Of a stretch of DNA of 64,000 nt, positions 18,188-26,900 are shown piece by piece. How positions within the stretch are numbered: position 1 is the first letter of the stretch; each line of letters opens with the position of its first letter. A program made the position numbers and the translations under genes. A model generated the notes under the pieces. The model did not search any database. It was not told the origin of the DNA and saw nothing but the letters and a program-made list of their open reading frames with translations. The DNA comes from a virus, in IMG/VR virus record IMGVR_UViG_3300009135_000001, positions 1-64,000 of that record; one strand, 5' to 3'.

Positions 18188-20596
18188 ATGGCACTTATCA
18201 CTGATCCCGATGACCTCTCGCAAGGTACCGAATACGTTGTCGCGAATATGGTTATCACGACTCCCGGCACCGGCGCGGATTCCCAGATTACGGGTACGAG
18301 CATGGGCTCCCTTGTCGCGACCGATTTCTTCGAAATCCGCGACCACTCTGATCCCCTAGCCAACGGCTTGTGGCAGGTTGTCACGGTTAACACCGACACC
18401 TCTGATTACGAGTGTGATAAAATCTCCAACGGCGCGGTACCGGCCACTGCTGGTTCTGAATCAGCTTCTTGGTTTGGTGGCGACGCTGCCATCACTGACG
18501 AGAAGTCTGTTTACTTCGACACGTTGGTTGAAGAAATCTGGCTCCTGGAGCAAGGCAACCTGTCTGTAGACGGTGTGACCATGCTGGCCCTGCACTCTTT
18601 CATTAAGAAGCGCTGGAAAGACGACCAACTCCTGATTGACTCTGGTGCCTTCCCGATGGTTGGTATCTCCTTCGCGGCTGGTCAGTGGGAATTCGGTGAA
18701 GACCCCTCAGGTAACAACTCTGACTGGTCTCTTAAAGTCGACGCTGGTTCAAGCACTGACTCCCCTCGCCTGATCCGAAACGCTGGTTGGAACCAGAAGA
18801 ACAACGCTGGTGTTACCACCGGTAAGTTCTTCAACGTAACCACTCTTGGCGTGTTCGAGGACACCGCTGACCAAGCGCTGTATTACTTCGGTAACGACTA
18901 CACTGTCGACAACACCGTAAACTTCGCCTTCACTGGCCCAGTTAACGAACCTGTTCAGTACTTCGATCTGATCGGCGACCTGTCTGGCGACAGCCCTGAC
19001 TTCCCGTCAACCACTACTATCACTCGTTCAACCGGCAGCTTCATCACTGACGGCTTCGTGGTAGGTGGCCAGATCACTGTTGCAGGTTCAACCACCAACG
19101 ACGGCACCTACACACTGAGTGTTGTGTCTGCTCTGAGCATGACCATCTCTACTACGTGGACGCTTGAAGCTTTCGCCGGTACCATCGCGGTCGACAACGC
19201 TAACGCTGTAAGCGTTCAGCTTCGTATTCGTGACGGTGATGCGAAAGGTAAAACCTTCCAGACTTCTGGTTTGGCAGAAGCGGGTGAAACCGCAGTTGCC
19301 TCCAAGGTTATCAAATTCCCGCTTGCGAACGCAGCTGACCAAAAGATCGACGTCACTGACGCGAACGTTGTTACCACCCCGTGGAATGAAGTGTGGATTC
19401 GTTACCTCGACCAAGCGTACAACCGCACAGTCGATAGCGCACGTGCTTTCGGTATCGTTGTCGACGCTGGTACTTACTCGCAGGCCAATGGTGCCGCAGC
19501 TACCACTTCTCGGTGGGACAGTGCTAACCTCAACCTCGGCGCAGGCGAAGCACTTGCCGACTACGCAGGTGGTACTCTGATCGTGCATGAAGGTGTGAAC
19601 GAAGGAAGCTACACTATCTCCGGTACTCCGGTGGATAATGCAAGCACCCTTGAGGTTACACTTGTAGGCACCCCACTGACCGTTTCTGGTTCAGATGAGT
19701 CGTACACAGTACAACGTGCTACGCCTCTTGGTGTATCCGCTCAGAACGTTTTCGAACGTGTGCAGTACGAACTGCGTCAAGCAACCGACATCAACAGCTC
19801 TGCTGACGGCTCTGTTATCGGTCTGATGACTGGTGAACTGGCAGCTTACGTTGGTGATAACGTCACCTTCGGCGGCGCTCTGTCAACCAACCCGAACGGT
19901 GGTGGTGATGGTGTTATCGTCGAGGGCTTCGATGCCAACGATACGAACAACATGTTCTTCATCCATAACGCAGGTGGCGCGGCAATCAACTTCCCGTTCG
20001 TTGCTGCTGGCAACCTGAACTTCAACGCGAACCTGACTGGCGACACCGATCCGGAATACTGGCTGTACTTCCAGTACACCGAGCGCACTACCAACTCTGA
20101 CATCGACACCGTCGGCCCAGCTGGCAGCTCGTACGACCTGGAAGGCACACTCGGTACGTACTTGGTCAACGACTACATTCGTATCAGTGGCTTCGCTCAG
20201 GCTGAGAACAACGGTTTGTTCCGTGTAACGGTCGTGAACGTTTCAGGGTCTGACTACACGGTCATCCGTGTCGATGGCGAAGCCGTCGGTACTGCTGAGA
20301 CCAACCAGACTGTCAGCGTGGATGAGAACCCGTACAACTCACCGGATGCGATCATCGTTAACGACAACGGTGGTTCACCGATCGTCGGCGCTGCGTCGTC
20401 TGCATCTATTGCTTTTGACTTCGATTACGACAATAATGTCCAAGGCGGCAGAACAACCGGAACGGCAGTCTGCGTGCTTAAGGCCAGCGGCTTAGAGCTT
20501 GGGCAATACGTCGAGATTCTGAACCAGCAAATCACTCGCGACACTGGTTTGTCATTCACAGCTACCTCGCCGTTGGAACGTAACTTTACTCCATAA
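18188..20596 (+). CDS. Large beta-rich virion protein, highly expressed
   Basis: An 802-residue protein with AGGAG 9 bases before ATG. It is made of Ig-like or spike-type beta repeats; SxT-rich sections such as GGQITVAGSTTNDGTYTLS occur more than once (later GGTLIVHEGVNEGSYTIS and ISGFAQAENNGLFRVTV). Codons are strikingly biased to preferred bacterial ones (CGT, GGT, AAC, GAC, CTG) compared with neighbours, which suggests a very abundant protein. A major tail or decoration/fibre protein is inferred. The end, SPLERNFTP, resembles the end of the gene at 20843 (SQRFDRNYIP), so both share a C-terminal attachment segment. Confidence 0.5.
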   Translation: MALITDPDDLSQGTEYVVANMVITTPGTGADSQITGTSMGSLVATDFFEIRDHSDPLANGLWQVVTVNTDTSDYECDKISNGAVPATAGSESASWFGGDAAITDEKSVYFDTLVEEIWLLEQGNLSVDGVTMLALHSFIKKRWKDDQLLIDSGAFPMVGISFAAGQWEFGEDPSGNNSDWSLKVDAGSSTDSPRLIRNAGWNQKNNAGVTTGKFFNVTTLGVFEDTADQALYYFGNDYTVDNTVNFAFTGPVNEPVQYFDLIGDLSGDSPDFPSTTTITRSTGSFITDGFVVGGQITVAGSTTNDGTYTLSVVSALSMTISTTWTLEAFAGTIAVDNANAVSVQLRIRDGDAKGKTFQTSGLAEAGETAVASKVIKFPLANAADQKIDVTDANVVTTPWNEVWIRYLDQAYNRTVDSARAFGIVVDAGTYSQANGAAATTSRWDSANLNLGAGEALADYAGGTLIVHEGVNEGSYTISGTPVDNASTLEVTLVGTPLTVSGSDESYTVQRATPLGVSAQNVFERVQYELRQATDINSSADGSVIGLMTGELAAYVGDNVTFGGALSTNPNGGGDGVIVEGFDANDTNNMFFIHNAGGAAINFPFVAAGNLNFNANLTGDTDPEYWLYFQYTERTTNSDIDTVGPAGSSYDLEGTLGTYLVNDYIRISGFAQAENNGLFRVTVVNVSGSDYTVIRVDGEAVGTAETNQTVSVDENPYNSPDAIIVNDNGGSPIVGAASSASIAFDFDYDNNVQGGRTTGTAVCVLKASGLELGQYVEILNQQITRDTGLSFTATSPLERNFTP

Positions 20597-20605
20597 TGAG
20601 GTACT

Positions 20606-20839
20606 ATGATCGACATCATTGTAAATACTCCGGAGGGTCACACCCTCCGGAATCCTATCTGGAAGGTCGACTCAGAACGTGACTTTGCTTTTGTTGACCT
20701 CCAGAGAGAGGTATGTCTAAAACTGGGGGTTGACCCCGCCCAGTATAAAATCCGCTTCGAGGGCGAGGACATGCATAACGGTGCACTTTGCCTGAACTAC
20801 CTAGACCAAGGCGACTCCGTCGATGTGGTGGAACGCTAA
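20606..20839 (+). CDS. Ubiquitin-like (beta-grasp) small protein
   Basis: A 77-residue protein with the order and spacing of the ubiquitin fold: strand 1 (IDIIVNTPEG), strand 2, a helix (FVDLQREVCLKLG), a turn with VDPAQYK where ubiquitin has IPPDQQR, strand IRFEGEDMHNG where ubiquitin has LIFAGKQLEDG, and SVDVVER where ubiquitin has TLHLVLR. It ends at Arg with no Gly-Gly tail, so conjugation in the normal way is unlikely unless processed. GAGG lies about 8 bases before the ATG. It sits between two fibre-like genes. Ubiquitin-fold proteins are known in phage tail assembly (lambda gpI); a chaperone or assembly role is inferred. Confidence 0.6.
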   Translation: MIDIIVNTPEGHTLRNPIWKVDSERDFAFVDLQREVCLKLGVDPAQYKIRFEGEDMHNGALCLNYLDQGDSVDVVER

Positions 20840-20842
20840 CTC

Positions 20843-22459
20843 GTGGCAGCTGCATCCTACACCACTGATTTAACTCTCATCGATGATGCTCAAGCAGTCG
20901 GTAACTTCGTTGCTTCTGGCGGCGGTGCGTCTGCACTGAATGATGAGACTGATTACTTCATCAACGACACCCAATGCGTAAGTAAGAACGGTTTTACGGC
21001 GACACAAAAAGGTATGCTGGCGGACGATGTGTCCGCGCCTAGCATTACAGCAGGTGATGCTGTCTTCATGTGGGCTCGTCAGGCTAACAGGAACATCCTC
21101 GACACAGTCGCCAACTCTGGTGGAGCTGTCATCATGGGAACGTCGAACAGTGTGTTCGCTGGTTTCAATGTTGATGGTAACAACGTCGATGGTAACGCTC
21201 TGTTAAGTTGGGTTAACTACGCAGTAGATCCAACCCAAAGCAGTTCATACACTTCAGGATCTCCCGGCGCAGCCAGCACTTGGGATCACTTCGGTTTTGA
21301 ATGGGCCATACTTGGTTCTGGCTCCCTGAAAGGAGCGCCTAATGCTATAGGCGTTATCCGTTATGGGAGAGAAATACGCTGCCAAGATGGTGACTTGGGT
21401 AACGGTTACGCTACATTCGACGGAGCGGCTGTCTTCGATGCGGGTATCACACGGCGTTGGGGCATATTGACTCCTATCTCAGGCGGTTATAACTTCCATG
21501 GTAACTTCGTCATGGGGTTGGTTGGTACAGCAGTAGATTTCCGAGACTCAGATAGAAACATCTTGGTGCTTGAAGACCCGTTCGTACCTGTCGGCTTCAA
21601 CGAATTCGAGATCATCAACGCGAGTTCTAACGTAGAGTGGACCGGTATTTCAATTGAAGCACTGGGTACGACCTCACCGTTCACCCTGACCCTGAATGTC
21701 GGCACCTTTACTGGCGACTTGTGTACGTTCAAAGGAGCTGGTACTACAGTATTCACCAGCACCGGAGCATGCACCAACTCCACATGGCAGGACAGCGACC
21801 AGATAACTCTCGGTGAAGCTGACATCAGCGGTTCCAGTATCCTGACTCCTACAGTAGCTATTGACGAAGGAGCTGTCTTCGACGACCGTACTACCACCGC
21901 TACCACAGCGCTGACTGAATACACCAACTGCATCTTCTCTAAGGGCGCTACCGCACACCACGCCATTGAGTTCGGCACCGGCGTTGACGACGACCTCACT
22001 CTGGAAGGTGTGGAGTTCACTGGTTTCTCCTCTACCGCCGAGGCAAACGACGCAACACTACGTTTCAACGCTACGGGAGGCTCGCTGACGCTCACTTTGA
22101 TTAACTGCACTGTGGACGGAGCAGCGGCCACTACCAGCAACGTGGGTGTTGACGACGCGGCGGGCATCACCGTCACACTCAGTACAGACATTGTAGGAAC
22201 TTTTACCGGAATGAGGGACAACAGCGAAGTCCGCGTTTACACAGCAGGTACTAGTACTGAGCTTGCAGGTGTCGAAAACGCGACCGCTGGTAGCACTGAC
22301 GACCGTAGTTTCGCCGCCACCATCGCGGGCGGCACAAGCGTGGACTACACGATTGTGAACGAGACGTACGAGATCGTGAGAGTAGAAGGTTTCACCTGGC
22401 CCACCACGGCGCAGGATATCCCGATCTCTCAGCGGTTTGACCGAAATTACATACCGTAA
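20843..22459 (+). CDS. Fibre-like beta-rich virion protein
   Basis: Starts at GTG (20843) three bases after the ubiquitin-like gene. The 538 residues are beta-rich, with many Thr/Gly/Asn turns compatible with a right-handed helix in the second half (segments such as LTLEGVEFTGFSS and LTLINCTVDGAAA repeat the expose-and-turn pattern). The C-terminus DIPISQRFDRNYIP resembles that of the 802-residue protein. Likely a tail fibre or head decoration subunit. Coupled by TAATG to the next gene. Confidence 0.5.
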   Translation: MAAASYTTDLTLIDDAQAVGNFVASGGGASALNDETDYFINDTQCVSKNGFTATQKGMLADDVSAPSITAGDAVFMWARQANRNILDTVANSGGAVIMGTSNSVFAGFNVDGNNVDGNALLSWVNYAVDPTQSSSYTSGSPGAASTWDHFGFEWAILGSGSLKGAPNAIGVIRYGREIRCQDGDLGNGYATFDGAAVFDAGITRRWGILTPISGGYNFHGNFVMGLVGTAVDFRDSDRNILVLEDPFVPVGFNEFEIINASSNVEWTGISIEALGTTSPFTLTLNVGTFTGDLCTFKGAGTTVFTSTGACTNSTWQDSDQITLGEADISGSSILTPTVAIDEGAVFDDRTTTATTALTEYTNCIFSKGATAHHAIEFGTGVDDDLTLEGVEFTGFSSTAEANDATLRFNATGGSLTLTLINCTVDGAAATTSNVGVDDAAGITVTLSTDIVGTFTGMRDNSEVRVYTAGTSTELAGVENATAGSTDDRSFAATIAGGTSVDYTIVNETYEIVRVEGFTWPTTAQDIPISQRFDRNYIP

Positions 22460-23691
22460 TGGCCGTTTCATTCGACGGGCCAACCCTGACAATCACCCTC
22501 GAATCCGGTGTGACGTCGGTCGAGTGGACTACTGTTTATTCTGACTGGAAGCGGTGGGTGCAAGACGGTGGTGGACATGCTTACCCCCCAGCATTCAGGC
22601 CAGATGGTGGCTCACCTCTATCCGCTGTAATCGACCAAGGTAGATACTACTTCCTTCAAAACAATCTCGGCTGGCGAATTAAGCCACCCGAAGAAGACAT
22701 AACTATCCAAGCATTAGGTAACTTGGCCCTTGAAGATGCTGATCTGCCTTCGATTCTACCAACGACTGGCGCTTTCACCGCTGCGATACTCGGCCTCCAG
22801 CCTATAACGCAGGGTGTCATACCAAGCATGAGGACCAACCTCGAATTCAATACGTTCCAAGGCGCGGTTTGTATCGACATGGCGAACAGAACTGGTAACG
22901 CGATAGCGGGAACCGGTTACTCTGGCGACGACCGTATTGGTACGCGCCGAGCACCTTGCGACAACCCGGAAGATGCTCTGACTATAGCCAACCGCGAGGG
23001 CTTGCACCAATTTATCATCGTATCGGATTTCGATGGGGCGGGTTACAACACAGATTTCAGCGACGGCTTTGCATTCATAGGCGACTCACCATTTATTGAC
23101 TTCGATATGACCAGTTCCCTTTCAATGAACAATTGCGACATTCACAACCTTAAAGTCGGCGGGGAATCTGATGGAGTCAACTTGTTAGAATCCTGTACTA
23201 TCAACGTCGTTAGCGGTTTCAACGGAACCATGCGCAGTTGTGAGTTGGATGGGACAATTGCCGTCAACGGTAGCTGCCGTATCCTTGACTGCTTCTCAGC
23301 GCGTACTGGTTTGGGTTACAGCACTATCACTGGGATCGCCAGTTTCAACGTACAGATTCGTAATCTGCGCGGCTCCATCGGGCTCGAAGACATGGTCGGT
23401 GGCAACCACTCTATCGGTATCGGCGGTGAGGGTCGGTTAATAATCGAGGCGAGTTGTACAGGTGGAAATATCTTCGGGCGCGGCCAACCGTACGACGTGG
23501 ACAACTTGGGTACCGCAACGTATGTCGACCAGACCGAGAGTAAGAAGAATACCCGTATGTACCAACGCATGGGTCTGGAAGTCGGACTCGATGTCATCAA
23601 CAACGTCGATGGCAGCTACACCTTCGATGACGTAGTGGTAGGCGCATCGATCGATGGTAGCGGAAACGTGACTCATAACAGGTCTGCCTAA
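22459..23691 (+). CDS. Fibre-like protein with parallel beta-helix
   Basis: A 410-residue protein. The N-terminal 85 residues (WKRWVQDGGGHAYPPAF, then YYFLQNNLGWRIKPPE) match a conserved phage virion module that starts many baseplate or fibre proteins. The middle (NNCDIHNLKVGGESDG, LLESCTINVVSGFNG, MRSCELDGTIAVNG, CRILDCFSARTG) shows short parallel beta-helix turns. C-terminus ends in NVTHNRSA. It is coupled with the genes on both sides, so a shared assembly is likely. Confidence 0.55.
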   Translation: MAVSFDGPTLTITLESGVTSVEWTTVYSDWKRWVQDGGGHAYPPAFRPDGGSPLSAVIDQGRYYFLQNNLGWRIKPPEEDITIQALGNLALEDADLPSILPTTGAFTAAILGLQPITQGVIPSMRTNLEFNTFQGAVCIDMANRTGNAIAGTGYSGDDRIGTRRAPCDNPEDALTIANREGLHQFIIVSDFDGAGYNTDFSDGFAFIGDSPFIDFDMTSSLSMNNCDIHNLKVGGESDGVNLLESCTINVVSGFNGTMRSCELDGTIAVNGSCRILDCFSARTGLGYSTITGIASFNVQIRNLRGSIGLEDMVGGNHSIGIGGEGRLIIEASCTGGNIFGRGQPYDVDNLGTATYVDQTESKKNTRMYQRMGLEVGLDVINNVDGSYTFDDVVVGASIDGSGNVTHNRSA

Positions 23692-23912
23692 TGTCCCGCG
23701 CAATAGGCATGGCTACACTCGGCGTCATCTGCCCTGAGTCCCGAGCACTTGGTATGGCGTCACTTGGTGTTATCTGCGATGCCACCGTGGTTGTAGCGAA
23801 AGCTGCTGTAGCCCTCGATGGCGGTGGGTATGATCAGTACAGAGATGAACATGACGTTATGGACATCATTTCAATTATAATTGCTTCAGGGGTGCTAGAT
23901 GGCAAGCCTTAA
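23691..23912 (+). CDS. Small protein with duplicated IGMATLGVIC motif
   Basis: A 73-residue protein containing two copies of RA-I/L-GMA-T/S-LGVIC (residues 3-14 and 18-29), each ending in cysteine, followed by a polar C-terminus. The duplication is direct and recent-looking in sequence. Function unknown; the hydrophobic repeats could form a short hairpin. Overlaps genes on both sides by a few bases. Confidence 0.5.
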   Translation: MSRAIGMATLGVICPESRALGMASLGVICDATVVVAKAAVALDGGGYDQYRDEHDVMDIISIIIASGVLDGKP

Positions 23913-26900
23913 ATCCTGCCTGGCCAAAGTTAAGAAAGCTGGTTTCGACACCAGCACGCTACCCCTGTCTGAGCTAGAAATATCCAGCAACCCCACTGCG
24001 GTCATAGACTCAGAGCTTACACAACTTCGTCAGGAACACGAAGAACTTTTCACTACGCGTGAACGCCTGATGGAACAGGTGCGTCAATTCTCCCCGGAGA
24101 TGAACGAAGCTATTCAGGAGCATATCGATGAAGAAATCCAAATTAATAAACCCTCCAGGCCGATTGGGCCCAAACAACCCACCCCCGGAGAGCAGGCGGG
24201 GCTTGCTGGTAGGAATGCTGTTGGCCTCCCTAAACAGCCACAGAAACAGACCCCCCGTCCTCTTGCAAACCTTGAGCAAGCAGTCGAGACAAAGAAAGCC
24301 ACGGTTGGAGAAGAAGAGGCGGCTAAAGTCAGCAAAACTATGGCGGTCTTACGTCGAGCTCAGCGGGATGGCAAGGAGTACCACGAGCTAAGTACTGGGT
24401 ACGCAGTACGAAAGGCTGTGGCTGCTGGCAAAATGAAAGAGATACGGGCGATGTTTCCTGAGGAGACATCTAATACTGCGGCCATGAAGAAGTTCCAACA
24501 GGTCGCCAAAAATCAAACCTCTACGGAGAAGAAAGATGATTCACCGGTATTTAACAAGCGACAAGAGAAACAACTTGGTGCATTCAACAAAGACACCATC
24601 GCACAGAGAAGCGATGAAGTGGCACCTCGTGGAGAAAAGGAAACTAGCGATGATTCGCAACTTGAAGGCGTCACCGAGCAAGAACAACAGCCAGTCGAAG
24701 TTCGCATCGAGCCGTACGTCAATAAGAAAGGCAAATCTACGGAACTTAGCGGCGTGGTTGGCATCGCCCGGCGGATCAAGAACCTTATCCCCGGCGCAAC
24801 AATGTTCAGAGAAAGCGCAGGTGGGGGGCTAAGCACCTATGTCATCAAAGTGGATAATGCAGAGCAGGGCGCGTATGATGGAACACCGCAACAACTTGCG
24901 GCCCAGCTTACCAAGACCTTCACTGACGGCAAACGTACGGACAAGAATAGACTCATCCTATATGACAAAAGCGGAGAGGCAATTCCTGTTAACTCCCGGG
25001 AAATCACCAAACTTGGCGCTATCGTCGACCAAACCACACAAGACGCTTCCATGGCTCCGGTCGAGAAGTCAGGCAAACAATTCAATGCTGGCCTAGCCTT
25101 CCTGATGGTTGAGGGCAACCTGTCCCTCCAGAAAGTCAGGACAAAAGCGAAAGCAAAGAAGCCGCCCTCACCGTTGGACAACAAGTCTATCAACGAGGCG
25201 TGGAACATGCTGCCGAAATTCCTTCGCAGCGTTATCAAACAGCTGACGTGGATGACCCCCGCTGACAAAGTGATAATCATCGAGAAGCACGGTGTTGAAC
25301 CACTGGGCCTGGCGCAGCAAGCGAACAGCTGGATATTCATCAACAAAGAAAAGCTGGCTAAGAGCAAGCATGGCGACCTCAATGCGCAGGTTGTCCTGCT
25401 GCATGAGTCTGGACATATTGCTGACGCTGAGTTGAACTACGAGCCACGTAACGATTGGCTCACCAACGACATGCTGGTGAAGTATTACCAGTCCGGTACG
25501 AACCCGAAAGATCCGATGCATCAGGTCTTCAAGCGTATCTTCAACCCCGATGGGAACTATACGCAGGAAGAGTGGCGCAAGGAAGTTGTGGCCCAGCTCT
25601 ACATGGCGTATCATTTGTACCCTGACCAATTAAAAGCGTACAGTCCCGAGGGCTATGCGTTAGCGGAGAGAATCAATGACGAGCTACAGCTCAAAGCAGA
25701 CTTCCTCGCCAGAGAGCAAGAGGCTCGCGAGGCAAGCGGTGCGGCAGGAAGAGGCCGAAGTGATGGGCAAAGCCAAGGCGTTGCGGAATCGCAAGAAAAA
25801 GCAGAAGGAAGCGAAGGAAATCTTGACCTTAGCACCGTAATCGATGGCCGTGGGACAACCGTTGCACAAGCTGCTGAATACATATCTACCCGTAAGAAAA
25901 AACCGGCAGATTTCGACCCGCGTGATATTGAGGAAGTTGCGGGTGAGGTCGAAGGTGAAGCAGACACCCGAGCCTTTGAAACTGACGATGCGCAAGCGGC
26001 TCGCAGCTCTGGACGCTCTAAGACCGCACCTGAGCTTATCGGGGAGACACTTCGTCCGAAGACGGTTAATCCGTCCAATGAGGAAGCAAAGCGTGTCTTC
26101 GATGCGTCAACCGAGCGTAAGGCATTCGGGAAGATACCGTCAGCGTTCATCGCTGTTACCAATAAACTATTCGGCCAACTGGGTATCAAGACTAAAGTTC
26201 TTGTGGTTGATAAGGCCGGGGCGCAGGAACTGCTCAAGGAAACGGGGCTTCCGTCTCAATGGGCGGACAATCTCAAGCAGGCTATAAACGACGAGCCTGT
26301 CGGGCGGCTCATGCTATCCGACAGCAGCAACGCGAACGAACGCTTTGCTATCATCTACATCGACACCAAACAAACCCCCGCTAAAACACAGCGTGCGCTG
26401 CTCCACGAGCTTGGTCACATCGTGCAACTTGCGAAGTTAGATCAAGCCTCGCCTGAGATTCAAAAGGCTCTCAGGGACGCACACGAGGGCTCACAGACCC
26501 AAAAGGAATTCGAGGAGTGGTTCGCGGATCAACTTCTCCAGTGGGTTGACAGCAAAAAAGCTCCCAAAGGCGTGCTCGAACAGTTCTTCAAGGAGTTGGC
26601 ACGAGTCTTGCGTCGGGTCTACAACAAATTCAGCGGGGCGCATCCTACTTATGAGCAATTTATGGATAGCTTGGTTGCTGCAAACCAGCTTAAGAGAGGA
26701 ATGCAGAAGCCAGCATCGGGGAAACATCGTCGTGATTGGATTGAAGACATGCGTAACAGCGTGGATTCGCCGTTCCTTGCTCCGCAAGAGCGCTCTTTCT
26801 ACAATTTCAACGGTGATCCGTCCCCTACCAGGGCTGGAGTATCCAGTAAAGCTGAGAAAGTTCTCGACTGGGGTAAAGAAAAGGCCTCAGGAACCAAAGA

